Shown in pieces: positions 45,201-58,121 of a stretch of DNA of 64,000 bases. Source of the DNA: Neopestalotiopsis rosae (lineage: Eukaryota; Ascomycota; Sordariomycetes; Amphisphaeriales; Sporocadaceae); NCBI GenBank assembly GCA_023078685.1, contig JALGAS010000008.1, positions 2,046,001 to 2,110,000 of the forward strand. Direction: 5' to 3'. The notes beneath the pieces were generated by a model. That model was not told where the DNA came from and did no database searches. It saw nothing but the letters and a program-made list of their open reading frames with translations. Numbering within the stretch: the stretch's first letter is position 1; the number at the start of each line of letters is the position of its first letter. Made by a program: the position numbers and the translations under genes.

Positions 45201-46343
45201 CGATGGAGGCTGGTTACTTGTCTAACCTAGGCAAGAGGACAGGAGCGATACCTGGTCGCAGAGCTGGCTTCCACCAAGCCTCTCCCGTTGGGCTGCTTGG
45301 TACATTACATGTACTTACCTGGCTAGCCTTACATGGCTCCACCAATCTCGAAACTCCTCCCTAATGTATCTCAGTTGTTGGTTCTTTTATTCATCCTACA
45401 TGATTCCCAAGCCAGCCTTTGCATCAGCGGCGGACCCTGTCATTCACCCACAGTCAGTCGAATGCAATCATAAATCGTCAATGTGCATCATTTGGCCCCT
45501 GCGAAGTCTGTTTGTAGCCGATATGTCTGGGATTCGCCGCCTACTTGTAACCGCCCCATGACCAGTTATGGCCGGGCCGAAAAATGGATTCCCAGGGGAT
45601 CATGGCAGTGAGAATCATGTCGGCCCATATGTTGTTGAATTTCGACTTTTGGCCGTGGCATCCAACGCATATTCCACCGAAATGAGGAGCACTTGAGCTG
45701 GAATATTCTATTGGTTCCGGCGTATTACTGGAAGCTATCTGTGCCATTCACAGACGTTCGAATATTGTCATTTTATTGGGCTTGATGTGGCTAGATTTTC
45801 ATTAAACACATTTACATAATCCCAATAGCGAACGCCTTCAAGTCATGCTTGACGTAAAGTTGCCTGTTGGTCCTAGCCACCCTAGATCTTGCCATCCAGT
45901 CTTTTGAATCCTCCTTGAAAATTTCCAAGTCACCAGTACTTGAACTTTTGCGTTATTTCGAAGCCAAATGCCATATAAAACAATGCTCACTGTAAAAAAG
46001 CCTGAAGGCTATTGCCACTCTGATGCGCTGAGTGGATGATCCGCCTTTGCCTCGAGGCCAGTTCTAGTCATACATAGGAAGTGACCGTCATGCGCCGTAA
46101 AGTCTTGATCATATACTGGAAACCATCCAATGCAAATCCGAATGCTAAATAAAAAAGGAAGAAATAATAATGCGCCAGAGACATTATGCAGCTCTGTAGG
46201 GTATTGGTGGTGAACTTTGGTTGAAGAAGAAAGGCTGTATGCTGTAAAGTCCATATTGAGGTAATGTAGCAGATCGATGGAGATGCGCGTTTTCCTTGGG
46301 CTCGAATAGGCCAACTCAGGATTTTGTGTATGTACCCGGCCAC

Positions 46344-47770
46344 TCAACCAGTGGTCGGTACACTGCCGCGCCTAGTGGATGATAGCTTTTCTCGCTTGTA
46401 GTCAAGGCAGCAAGCGCAGCCACCTGACTCCGAGATCTCTTGAAACCCTCCTCTCGCTTCGGCCATGCGCTTAGCTGCCTCTCTTTCTTCTCGTCGTCGC
46501 ACCGCTGTCGGATGGGTTAGTAAAATTGCATGCTTGTTGAAGCAATGAATGACTTACCAAGACCGGCAATCCGTTGCTTGTCCTCCCCTTGGACCCAGCC
46601 ATAGGTGAGTGCAGCTTCAGGGAAGAGATTGAGAAGACCAAAAGCCTTGAGTGCCCCCGCGGATTCCATGAACAGGGTCTCTTCGGCTTTTTGCTCTCTG
46701 CACTTGAGCTCTTTGATCTCCATATGCCCGTTGGGCATGTAGACAATGGAATTTGTCCTGGGGTCCAGCTTTGGCAGACCCTTGTTTTCTCGGTAGTAGA
46801 TGCCTTGGACACCTTGAGTGCGCCGTCGCTTCATATCATCCGCTGGGAATACATGCTGGAATGTGTACTCAATGTCTTCCCAAGGTCTGCCGCAGTCAAT
46901 CTTGAGGTAGCGAATGAAGTGCTTTTCCTCCTGGGCATATCTCTGGTTGTTGTGAGGCACATCGTTTCGCCTCATTTTCCTGCCGGGGTCTTTGGGGCTA
47001 AAGGGCTCCGTGTAAGGACTGTATCGGTGAGTATATCGATGGTTAGTGCCTGCTGTCCTCAACAAAGCTGGTGGCGAGTCGCGCTGGGAAATATTGCGAG
47101 CTGATCGGAAGTACGCAATTTCCTCCTGGAGCTGGTTTTCTCTTTCCCTCCGTTGCTCCATGAGTTGATGGCTGATGGGATCTACTGGTAACCGCTCCCG
47201 CGACGAGCGGGCATGGCTATAGTCAATGCTCATTGCGACATCGGGAGATGGGCTCAGCTTGAAAGCGTTTAGGCTTTGCGAGACGCCCTGTAAATGGTGC
47301 GGTGCTGGAGGAGTCCTTGGTACCTGGAGTATGCTGCTAAGACCAGGTAGGGGCCCATCGCTGGACTCCCGCCTTGTGATGGGCGGCAGAACCCAGGAAG
47401 AATGTGCATCTGTCTGTGGTAGTGGTCGCCTTGGAAGGATAGCATGCAGTTGAGGGTCCGAGTTTTCCTGTTTCAGTGGCGACCTTGGCGGTGATGGTGG
47501 CAGTGAAGCTGTGCTAGACATGATGACATCTGACTCTGCGAAAGAGTCGTGCGAGCTGCATGAAGTGGCGGGCGATCGCAGAGAGGAGTCGGTAGTTAAT
47601 GATGAAGATGGAGGGCTATGCTTCCATTCTAATCTTGAGGGGATATGCCGAGTTTGCTGTGACCTTCGAGAATCCAACGGGTGCATTGGGAGTCGCAGAG
47701 ACGTTGTTTTAGCTTGTTGGCTAGATACAGAGTCCATTATCCTAGAATCGGGTCTATATGCCAACACCAT
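46344..47770 (-). CDS. SANT/Myb-like putative transcriptional regulator
   Basis: Two exons, 47770-46558 and 46504-46344, 457 aa. The GTAAGT donor, TACTAAC branch and CAG acceptor are textbook. Residues 1-~270 are Ser/Pro-rich and disordered. The conserved core, about 275-360, reads YAQEEKHFIRYLKIDCGRPW, then WEDIEYTFQHVFP, RTQGVQGIYYRENKGLPKLD, and it looks like a SANT-type helical domain of a fungus-specific family. The C-terminus is basic and ends with a Cys patch (SGGCACC) after the second exon. A second ATG 12 codons in is also possible. The 6 kb gene-free upstream region is typical of developmental regulators. The target and role are unknown. Confidence 0.75.
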
Positions 47771-50475
47771 AACGTTCTGGTGGTCGACTTAAAGAGGTTG
47801 GCGATTGAGTAGAGAGAGGGGTGTCACAGAATCAGGAAGGGAAGGCCTATACCACGAGGATGCCAACCACGGGGTAAAGATCCAAGCGAACGGATGATTA
47901 TGTATCGAAGGAGGGGTGCTCGTCGGGAAATCAGTGATTGCTTGAATAGAAGGCAAGAAGTACAGCAGGCCAGGTGGATGTCGAGTTGTGCCGGGGGTGT
48001 CGATGCGCGTGTTTTAATATACAACCAACAGAGACCCGGTAGAGAGGATCCAGTCTACTGAAGAGGTATGATTCGGGATCGTCGCTCTCTGCAAAGGCCC
48101 AGAGTACTAAATACACACGGGCGCCCGGCAAGACCCCTGGAGCTATGTACCGGGGACGATTTGCAGCGACGAAGAAATAGAAAGAACAAGTTTCCACCCT
48201 ATGCGTTATGTGGCTGCATAAGTCGGGGTACTTTGAGTAAAAGTAGAAAAGTGGTTTCCTTTTGCTGCCGATCCAGGGTCTCTTCTGGTGTAGGTGACGT
48301 CTAGGCAGGTGACACAAGCCTTTTGGCCGCGGAGGAAATAATTCAAAATAGTTGTAGGAGGAACAGCTCCATAGGAGTTATTTGCTTTTGTGTTGCTTAT
48401 TTTCACGAGGGTTGAGGGCTATGATGGCTGTTGCTCCCGACACAAGATCAGGATCATTATGAACAGAGCAAAGGGGAGAAATGTGTGTTCCCAGCGTCTA
48501 CCGGGTGGTATGCGGCACAGCACGAGAGCGGGTAGAGAGATCAAGAGAGCCTTGAGATTTGACGACCATGGGCAAACGTGTGTGGCAGACAGCCCGGTCC
48601 TAATTCACAGCATGGACTGCAAGGGGGGTATACTTTAGATGCATGTGTTGAAGGTCGATCCTGGACGTGTCCCAGTCCCATCAAGGCTGCTGCCGTGCTG
48701 GATGCACTGTTCACAAGTCGAGGGATAAAGCAGGCAATCAAGCAAGCACGTAAAGTAGCAAGCAAGAGATATTGCCGAATAGGGTTGGCAATCAACGATT
48801 ATGGGTCTCGTGTACTGACAGCAGAGCAGAACTAGACTAATGTCCAAGACTTTCTGGGGTGTTGAAGCAGAAGACAGCTGGTAATAATACCACCACTGAT
48901 AAGATCCATACGCAAGGTAACAGCAACATGGCTGTTACGGCAGTTTGTGAATAATGGCCATTGTGCTGAAAAAGAAGCAAGGATGCCAGGGATGAGTTAT
49001 GTTTACTAGTGCGGTACTAGCTATAGCCACTTGGCTGATTGACCGATTGACTATAACCGTCAGCCTAGTGCTATGCAGAGAGATCAGAATAATTCATCTC
49101 GTTCCTCTCTATTGCTCAGCTCATTGCCAGAGACATGGTATAACACTAATAGGTATAGGAGAGGCAAAGGGTGAGAGCATGTGTGTGTGAGAGTGTGAGA
49201 GACTGAGAGGGCGCGCACACGAGAGAAGCCCAAAGGCCTACGAAATGGAAGAGACCTTGTGATCATCAGATCATGTCTTTTTGACACTGTGACAGGGCCA
49301 ATTCAGCAAGGGGCCTGCATTTTGCTGTGTGATTGCAGAAACTCTTTGCAGCGGGTACCGTCCTGTTGGGACAGATGAGCCAATGAAAAGACTGGATATT
49401 TGCGAGGTGCAGAGGCAGAACCCATAGTGGGAGGGGACGGTAAACCGGAGAGGGGGGCCCCTAAGGGAGCGTCAGGGAGATAAAATGGATCCTCTGTTCG
49501 TCTGCCTACCTGGGTTAATAATGGCCGGTCGGGCTTGTCGACATGTACATATGTACGTACGACAAGGGGGGGGGATACCATTTGCCTTGGAGGAAATAGC
49601 AGTAGGTAGGATGAGGATGGGGTTGGTCATCGATGAAGGGCCCCCCAGGCGCCAGAAAAGCATCGACGTTCAAAAAGGGCCACTGTATCCGTTTACCGTG
49701 GAACCGTCCGTGGCCCGGAGTCGCATCCGCCAGCTTTCAAAGTTCCAGCTGGGGCCTGTCTGGTCTTTGACGGAGAGGGTATGTCCGACGGGGATGGTGG
49801 ATCTTTCCGCGCTGTTCATGACTTGGGGCCCTGAAGAGCCTCCTGCTTGCCGCTGATGCTTGACTAGGTTAGGTTGCTGTGTCGTCGGTGTTGCTAATGT
49901 TGGACAGATTGCAACGTCGAGCACGAAAGAGAGGACCCGGAAAAAAGTGTGACAACAAGAAGGCATAGATACGTCTTGTCTTTCTCATGCTGCATCTCGG
50001 GTCAATGCACTTGATAATTGCAGTGACATTATCTGTCGCCTCCTCGTTCCTTCCTTGTCTCTTTCCCTCTCCGCCTGCTGTCGAGATACGCAAATTATGA
50101 ACGGTCCGTAGATGCAGCACCAGTTACAGGGGCCTGGCTGGCAGCTACGACCGTTCTGTAGCCGAGTACCTACCACTACCTGATGGACTCCAATCTTTTT
50201 ACTGACAGGGCATTACTGTGTATTCCACTGTTGGCTCAACCGTACTTCCCCCGTCCATCGATCGTGGATGATCCCAGTCAACTCAAAGATTAGTTGCTAA
50301 CCAGAAATGACGACGTTAATTACTGGCGTCTTCGCGGAACACGGGAAGCATCGACCACAATGCACGCTATCTGCCAACGATGGAAAGCAAAGCAAAGTGT
50401 GAACAATCGAATTATTAACACAACTTATGCGCGCGCGGCAACTAGGATCTCTTCTGTCTTGGGGAGGGGCAAGTG

Positions 50476-50494
50476 TTTTTTTTTTTTTTTTTTT
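50476..50494. repeat. T19 homopolymer
   Basis: Nineteen consecutive T in the long gene-free region. It may be a nucleosome-excluding promoter element or a low-complexity tract. Confidence 0.9.
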
Positions 50495-52154
50495 CCTGCT
50501 GCTCGTTGTCTCTCGCTGAAATTGCTTGTCTAAGCGCGGCCAGTTGTAAGGCCCCATGCAATTTGGCTGCTGATTGGTCACAGCTACTCATCGTGGGGGG
50601 TTCCCAGGCTCGGTCGGTCCAGACTCTCCTGGCAATTGCTCAAGGTAGCACCAACACGCCTTTCCATTACTACTGGCCGCTGCCGCTGCTGGCCTGTCCG
50701 TCCTTGCCATTGAGCGTCTCGACGGTCGGCCCGCAACACCTCGGCTGTGGTCTCGGTCCTTGATTCTGCCTCTCCCAATCTGCTTGCGCTGCTGCCCTCT
50801 TTTCGCTTCTGTATGTAGCCAAGTTGTTGGTTCTGCGTTCTGCGACCTTGCAAGTTTTTTTCCCTGCTCAATGTCTATGAATGGAATCATGTCCATCATC
50901 CTTTATTAGATGCGTGTAGACAAGAGGAGTACATGATCCAGGGATTGCTGATTTCACTACCCTGTTTTCTTTCGTTTTTCTTCCTTGTCCTCGTCTTTAT
51001 TCAGACGGTGTAAGCAAAACCATACCATTGGGTGGCCACATTCCAGAGCTGGGCGCACAGCGACAACGATCAGCCAGCATACAACCTATCCCATTTCCCC
51101 CAATCCCCTCTTCTCCCGTTGCAATGAATGTCACCCAGCAGAGTCAGCTCTCTTTCGATCTTTGTAAAAACTACATAAAACTACGTAATTTCATCACTTC
51201 CCGAAATTGTTACGTGCATGCGTATAAAAGAGGAAGATAGTCTTTCAGCGGCTTGGAATCCCTAATTGCCATTATTACCGGCACTAGTACTCTGTTTTTA
51301 GTGTGCAGCATTGTAGCAGTATACTGCCCACCTCCACTAATTGATTATCTTGTCTTTGGCCTGGTACGTTTCTCGGCAAGACATTCTGCCTACACTGCAA
51401 ATAAGCAAATTCATTTTCTAGTCTTTCTGTTCCACATCCACTTTGAGAAAACGAATTTTCTGGGGTAAGGAAGATCGACGGCCCTAGTTTAGGTAGATGC
51501 GCGACACTATACATTAATGGCCCGGGATATACGGTCGATTAGGTAGGGCAGGTAAGGCAGACTGATCATAGCTTCATCATGGTGCTGCATCTTGCATATT
51601 GCCATTTAACGTATACACGGCAATCAGATTGCCCGTTCAGAGGAAAGAAAATCCATGTGAAGAGAGTGAGCCGAGGTGGAAGAGATCAACTTGAAGTGCA
51701 ACCTGGTATTTCTTCGTGTCTTCAGCAGATAATCTGCACTCTGCAGCTTACACAAAGATGCCTGCCCTGAAAAATCGAGGAGACGTGTGCTTTTGCCCCG
51801 GAATAGTGGGCGGGTCGGTCCATTGCCTGCCTGGCTGCTTACCTGCTGTCAGCCTGCCATTGCCTTGCCTTGATTGCAACCACAATTTGCATTCCAAAAC
51901 CAGAACTCCGGCCACTCCTACTCACAGACAGACACACACACATCACGATCGTGTTTACTAATCTTGCAAGTGATCAGGTCCAAACACGGCAAGGCCCGCG
52001 TCAAGCCATACATACATGGCCAAAAGTGACGCAGCTCTGGCAAACCAACGCAAACTTGAGAGAGGAAGGGAGGGAGGGGCTCGGCGGGAGTGGCGCTTGG
52101 TGGGTAGTGTTGCATTGCATTAGGGACTATTGCATCGCCCATCGTGGTCGTCAA

Positions 52155-52177
52155 TGTGTATGTGTGTGTGTGTGTGT
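52155..52177. repeat. (TG)n microsatellite
   Basis: TG dinucleotides with one A interruption, in the long gene-free region. On the other strand this is a CA repeat. Confidence 0.9.
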
Positions 52178-53816
52178 CTGGACGTGAGAAAGAAACGAAC
52201 ACCACCACTACCATTACCACCACCACCCCCAATTTTCCACCGGAAAAAGAAAAGAACAAAGCAAAACCAGCATTTGTGCATAAGGCGGCACGGCTTACCA
52301 CTACTACTAGCGTAAGGGCACTCTCTCTTTCGCTCTCTGCCTAGGCAGGCAAAACGTAGGTCTTGGATGGCACATATTCCTTTACAAAAATACATACTAT
52401 ATCCTACATGCCGTCCGTTCATACCTAGCGTCGTCCGCCCTCTCTCCGTCCAGTGCTACGATAGAAATCCGAACTATCATATTCCCGGCCCTCTCTGCCC
52501 AACCAAAGTACCATACTCAGCCGCATGTTTGAGAAGTAGCAGCCACAGACTTGATTTTCTTTTTCCTCCCCGTTCCCCCCAATATCTCTTCCCCAGATAG
52601 ACTGGCATACCCATGGAGGGCATTTCTGACCGATCTTTGCAACCAGATTAGATTTCCTGACGTGTCTGAAATGAGGATATTCACCATTATGGGACAGAAA
52701 CTTCGTGATATTAACCTCTTTCTCGGCGAGTTCTATGCATATGGAAAACTGATATTACATCTTCTGGCCCCCCCGGTCAACAGGTAACGAAAGCTTCCCA
52801 GAATATCAAGGGTCCTGGATAGAAAAATAGCCTGCCGATCACTTCCTGCATGACTGAAGCCACGGCTGGTGAGCCTTGTAACCACGAGGACCGGGAAAGC
52901 AAAAACAGAATCGCAAACTCCACAAACCACCAGGCCGTCCGTCACACCACTTGTCAAACTACGTGCTAATGCCCGATGAAACTCTAAATACCGTCATATC
53001 TATCAGCGGATAAGTGTGGAATTCTGTCTGGCGGAAACCTTATTTCGGCATAGCGGAGAGGAGAGGAGAGGAGGAGCATGTAAATGGCAATGGTATAGAG
53101 TGTCAGGTAGTATATCGTTCGAGATCTGCTGTGGGACCTTGCACACACATCATCATCATCCCCCCGGCACCCGTATCCCGTCTCCCGCGCGGCCGGCATT
53201 GCTTACTCGGCCGTGAAAAAGAGAAGTTCAGAGATTGCAAGCTGTATACTATCCAATGCCAAGCCTGATGGATTCATGCAGGAAACTTTTTACTCGGCAT
53301 CAACCGCTAGTGCTAACTGCCGTTCAGCGCTGCTGTGAGTTGAGCCAGGTCCTATGGACAGATCGGGCATGATGGGGGCCTCAGATCCGGCTCGGTGAGA
53401 ACGATCTGTTAATCTGTGGATCTGGGGGCTCTTTTCTTTTTTAGACCCTTGAACCCAGGATCAGGTCGTTGCAGGAAGGTCTCCGGTCACCATGATTGGT
53501 CGAGGGGGCCATTCGTACCGAATTCGGGTTCTTTGTTTTTCTCTAACGTACCATCCATGATCAGATCGAGACTGCCCTAACATGGACATAGGCCTGATAC
53601 ATCTCATACATTCATGCATAAGATGAACAAGCCAGCCGTTTGCCTAGCGCAACATTCCAGAGGGAGGACTCGGGGAAACAATTCAAGAGCTCGCCCGGAA
53701 AAGAAAGGCAAAGATTCCAATAATTGGACTGTTTGCGGCGTTAGTCTTTTTGGAGGGGTATCAGCCGGGATAATAATTGATTCTAGATTAGCCTCGTAAC
53801 CTCGAGATGGCATTGT

Positions 53817-55189
53817 CTAGAGCTTCGAGGCCTCTGACATTGCTGGCTGTTGCTTCCCCGGCCCTTCGACGTCCACGCCTAGGCCGGCTCCAGATCCTGC
53901 TAGACTGTGACCCTCGACAGCGCTGAAACTCTCATCACCTGCGAATCGCCTAGTCGTTATATCGTCAGCAAATATGTGCGTATAGACCGGGGTCGTGTGG
54001 TTGAAGAAGCAATCTTGCAAGTGACAGAAATATTGTCGCCAACACTCACCAGCCTCTCTCCGGTCCGCCACTGAGGAAAGAACAGTCCGAGTCTGCCTCG
54101 CATGTCCAGCCGCCGCAGACGCCAACTCCTCCCCTCCACTCTGGAGCTCCCGTCGAAGCCGATTGATCAGGACTCTGAGAGCGCGTGACCCCTTAATGTG
54201 CGGTCAGTATCAAGACACGATTTGTGCTCGTTCACCGAGTTGCTTTGCAGCAAGGATTCCCTTGAGTGTAGAGGTTGACTGACCTGTCCGCCGCCGGTAT
54301 TTGCTTAGTCCACAAGTATATGCAGCAAAATCCTCCACTTCGATATTGTCCGGCATATTTCCTGTGAGAACTCTGCCTAATGCAATCACGACAGCTGCAT
54401 GCGTGCATAGCACGACGGCTTTCTTGCCCTCGTGATCACACTGTGCTACAATGCGGTCCACGGCAGTGGCAACTCGATCATGCAGCTGCGCAAGAGTCTC
54501 GCCGTTCCTGGGTGGCGTCACCAGGGAACGATAGCTCTCGTCAATATCGGGAAACAGCTTCCGCAGTTGGTCTAAAGGCGCAGCAGCTGGATGTTCCCAA
54601 GGAGCAAGACCAAACCATTCACCAATGCCCGACTCTACCTCGATCTTTGCCAAGTCTCCTGCAGCAGAGCTTGTTGCGCTCTGCGCGTTATCAGTCGTGG
54701 CAGCCTTCGATTCATTACGCTTCACTACAAAGGGTTTGATCGTCTGCAGGCACCTATAGTACGGGCTAGAGACGATACGATCAACAGGCGGGTCAATTTT
54801 CAGCAGGTGATCTGCCAGCTCATTCGCCTGCTCCTTTCCATACGACACTAGAGGCGGATCCGTGGGTATGCCTGTGGGAGATAGGATGCCTGCCGTGTAG
54901 ACGCCCGTGGTTGGGTCGACTGTAAACGATGAACGGAACTGACGGTACAATGTCAGCAGTCGCTCATCCGGAGGATCGGAGGGTATTTCCCGGGTGGCGC
55001 CTGGCTTTTGGCCAACGTGGGAGCTCTGACAGGGCAACTCTCGAGAGGGGAGGGAGTCGTCAAGATAGAGTTGCTCAACGTCCGGATATTGAAGCCGGGA
55101 CTCCAGGGCGCAAGAATGCTAGTATAATGCGCCTAAAAATGCAACCAACCTACCCCGTGGCGGACTACGTAGATGACCTCTAGTGACAT
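53817..55189 (-). CDS. Histidine phosphatase (phosphoglycerate-mutase fold), Tfc7-like
   Basis: Four exons: 55189-55154, 54938-54284, 54191-54050 and 53949-53817, 321 aa. The tiny first exon gives MSLEVIYVVRHG, completed by FRSSF from exon 2, so the catalytic RHG sits at residues 10-12. Further motifs are SSPYYRCLQTIKPF, EWFGLAPWE, GETLAQLHDRV and VLCTHAAVVIALGR (second catalytic His). Exons 3 and 4 supply a conserved C-terminal block, GGWTCEADSDCSFLSGGPERGW plus RFAGDESF in two pieces, typical of the fungal Tfc7/tau55-like group linked to the Pol III factor TFIIIC. A contiguous reading would wrongly stop at 54210. Whether it acts in TFIIIC or as a free phosphatase is open. Confidence 0.85.
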
Positions 55190-56969
55190 CTTGGCAATGC
55201 TGTCAGCTCGCTCAGCGTTTCTGCAGCAGAGATGAAGCAGCGATGATAGTAGGAGCACACGATCCGGCCGGCAAATTGACTTTTTGATGGCCCTCGAGAC
55301 GGTGGATGGTGGACGGTCGGCGTATCAATAGAGGATAGTGAACATGCAAGGCTCAAAATCGGGAATAAAGGAGCGCTGCCTTAGCCTTGGCTAGCAAATC
55401 CGTGCAACTGAGTGCCAAGAAAATGGCTGGTGGTCAAAACACTTGAGGTATTTGCAAATGCAGAATGACAAAGCACCTTGAGTCGTGGTCAAGGGTGAAG
55501 GTGTTGTGGCTGACTGGCTTGAGTGAATATAGGTAAAAGGGTACAGTTGATTCACCCCTCACGTGAGGGCCTGTGGTCGTTTGTTGAACCTCGGTTCCCC
55601 ACCACATGAGTTTAGCCAACTAACCTTAGTCACTAACCAGGGACTTCCTAATGTGTCTGATTCATGAGTAACACCAGACACTCTGTAGATATCCGTTAAA
55701 GAGATCTTGAACTACCACAAAACACCAAGAGGCTGGAAAATTGTACCAGAGACCTGCATACTCAGCAAGTCACGTGTAACATTATCCCTACCAACAAACA
55801 AAAGACCGAGTACAAAATGATACATTTGACTCGAGTACTCAAGCATGGTTACTGGATATGTAGTCTTTATGGATCGTCTTTTACGTTCCTCCATCTGGTA
55901 ATTGATTCCAATACGATAGCAGCTTTCGGTCAATAAAACAAAGGAAGCCATATGAGTAATCAAACAAAATTATTGAATCCCAAAAGAGAGGCAGCCAAGA
56001 CAAACCTGCCAGCCCACAGATCGCAGCTGAACATCGATCTTCAGGGTAACCCCCCGAGCTCAGACATGGCTTTTTACCATTTCCACGGACCCGGTAAGAA
56101 GGTATTCGGCGATCACCATGCTCATCATTAGTCGGATTCATAATCATCAATGGTCCCAGTGCTTCTCTCTGTTCCAGTACTGCCAGCCCTGCAACGAAAT
56201 GAAGTGTCCGGACCGCTCCCGACCTGTCATATCACGGGGAAGCGCTCCGAAGCAAGCGAGTGGCTTTTTTTTTCGGATGCTGTCTCCTCTCTCCCCCTCG
56301 GAAACCCATGTCGAGCTGGTGGCCGAGACAGAGATCTGCATTTGAGGCTCAACTTATTCTCCGATCCAGATCAGATCTGATGCGTTGCCAGATCTCGCTT
56401 ATCTTCGGACTGCTTCCCATGTTCACTTATTGGGTAAAGGATGAACGTTACTGAAAGTTGAAAGTACGGGAGAAGCTGAGACAATGTCATTCTAGGGGAG
56501 AGAGGCGTGAAATGATGTATCATTTTTATTTTCTTAAATGCAGTGATCCTGCCAGGTACCAAATGCAGCTGAGATCTCGCGGGGAGGGTATCCGGGAGGA
56601 AAGAAAGCATGGCAGTCCTTAATGCTGTGGGTGGAAGTTGTTCAATAGCCTCATTATCTGGTCGACTTATTACGCAAGTATCATACAGCCTTTCGATAAC
56701 AAATGGAGAACCCAGAATTGGCCTCAGTCCTCGATGATTGGTTGCTACTCATTCTAAGTTCTGAGTTCTGAATACTAAATCGCACACTGTACAGCTCTCG
56801 CTAGACTTGAAGCCCCAGAAATGAAAAGTGAAACTTGAATGATCTATCTCTATCGAAAAGGGTGTGATTAAAGAAGATAGACATGTGTCAATAACTCATA
56901 CTGTACTAGGATACCAATCCCTATTCATAGCCAATCTAGGTCAAGCAGACTCACCTGTAGCCCTTGGAA
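55190..56969. other. Phosphatase promoter and 3' region of the membrane-protein gene
   Basis: About 1.8 kb between same-strand genes. No ORF with domain character, RNA gene or repeat is convincing. Confidence 0.5.
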
Positions 56970-58121
56970 TCAAATGCGGTACTTGTCATCATCCATCTCC
57001 AGACTCAATGTGGAACTAACATCCAAAGCCGGCAACCGCGGCGGAGAGGTCCGCTTACTACGACTATTCTTCCTCTCGGGGACCTTTTGTTGTTGTTGCT
57101 GCTGCTGCTGCCGTTGTTCCTCGGGCGACGGCGACGAGTTGAGCAGTTTGAGGTAATCACAAATGCCCGAAGAGGCACCACTGACGTAGCTGCTCCGATT
57201 GTCCAGCTCTTCATCTTCGCTACTGGTACTATACTCACCGTCCCTGTTCATCTGACGAGCTGGATGCCGTTCCGATGGCGTCATGCTAAACTTTTCGGTC
57301 CGCCGGAGGTCTCTCTGCGGCACCTTGAGCAGCCGTGAAGAAGGAGAGGACCCGCCGCCAGCAGCGGCACCCGGCATGGGTCGAATCTGGGCCCGGATAA
57401 TGGTCCTGGGCTTGCTGCCAAAGACGGGCTCCACATCCGTCACGACCACGCGCGGCAGCGGCCAGCCCAGGGCATCGCTGCGGCGCGGCGGTAGGGCCGA
57501 CGACGAGCGTCTCTTTTGATGGCGTTGTTGGCCACTACTACTACGCTCAACGCGACGCAAACTTGAGCAGCGCGGTCCGACAATGGCTCGGGTCTCGCCT
57601 CTCCTCTTGTGTTGTTGTTGTTGCTGCTGTTTCTGCTGGTGGTGCGAGCGGGCGGCGGCGCGGGCAGCGTAGGAGCGGTCGGAACTTCTTCTACTGCTGG
57701 ACTTGGACTTGCGCGATGACGTCGAGGAGGACGATTTGCTGCTCTTCCGTGGCAGCGTGGGTCGTACCACTTGGTCGTTCCCAACAGTCGTCGTCTTCGT
57801 CACAACAGCTAGCGGTACCTGCAGCTTTGGCGCTCTGGTTATAATATCCTCGTGCTTGGTGCTGCGAGCTTTGCCGTGGTGGTGGCCATGGTGGTGACTG
57901 CGATGGTGATCTTGACCATGGCTACTTGTTCGGCTTTGGCTGCTCTCGTGATTTTTCCGTCTTCTTTTCAAGCAACATGAGACCAACCAGAAGATCATTC
58001 CAATGGCGATGACAACACCAAAGCCTACACCAATGTACAGACCAATATTGGTCTGCGCCTCGGGATTCGGGGCCGCGCTTGGCTTTGGCGCAAAGGTGCG
58101 TGACAAGTTGATCGGTGCCAT
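56970..58121 (-). CDS. Single-pass membrane protein with basic, low-complexity cytosolic domain
   Basis: A single exon of 383 aa from ATG 58121. The short N-terminal region (about 1-25) has no strong signal peptide. One helix (about 27-49, IGLYIGVGFGVVIAIGMIFW) is followed by CC and KRRRK, which favours an N-out, C-in orientation. The long tail is Ser/Arg/His-rich with a His cluster (HHHGHHHG), Gln runs from CAG-like repeats near 57088-57111 and 57609-57641, and a conserved-looking patch (PRVVVTDVEPVFG). The layout (short ectodomain, one helix, long basic disordered tail) recurs in Pezizomycotina, but no function is known. Confidence 0.75.
   Translation of the reverse strand: MAPINLSRTFAPKPSAAPNPEAQTNIGLYIGVGFGVVIAIGMIFWLVSCCLKRRRKNHESSQSRTSSHGQDHHRSHHHGHHHGKARSTKHEDIITRAPKLQVPLAVVTKTTTVGNDQVVRPTLPRKSSKSSSSTSSRKSKSSSRRSSDRSYAARAAARSHHQQKQQQQQQHKRRGETRAIVGPRCSSLRRVERSSSGQQRHQKRRSSSALPPRRSDALGWPLPRVVVTDVEPVFGSKPRTIIRAQIRPMPGAAAGGGSSPSSRLLKVPQRDLRRTEKFSMTPSERHPARQMNRDGEYSTSSEDEELDNRSSYVSGASSGICDYLKLLNSSPSPEEQRQQQQQQQQKVPERKNSRSKRTSPPRLPALDVSSTLSLEMDDDKYRI

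Larger units (their letters stand above)
41305..46343. other. 5.0 kb gene-free convergent region with simple repeats
   Basis: It lies between the 3' ends of iwr1 (+) and the SANT-like regulator (-), and is unusually long for convergent genes. I see no multi-exon gene with recognisable domains; the longest frame (42467-43141) looks like chance. It holds AC and GA microsatellites, a perfect 16-nt palindrome at 42187-42202 and a short hairpin plus T-run at 41967-41990. Long 3' UTRs or non-coding RNA are possible but unproven. Confidence 0.5.
47771..53816. other. 6.0 kb gene-free upstream region of the SANT-like regulator
   Basis: The longest gap in the window, between the regulator's 5' end and the 3' end of the phosphatase gene. 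None of the frames here (up to ~127 codons) shows domain character or a clean multi-exon model. A poly-T tract (50476-50494), a TG repeat (52155-52177) and a G9 run (about 49566-49574) are present. A long 5' leader or large promoter is the likeliest content. Confidence 0.5.

Noticed and set aside
54210..54286. Stop at 54210 as the end of the phosphatase
   Set aside because: A GTCAGT donor, CTGAC branch and AG acceptor lead to two more exons with a family signature.
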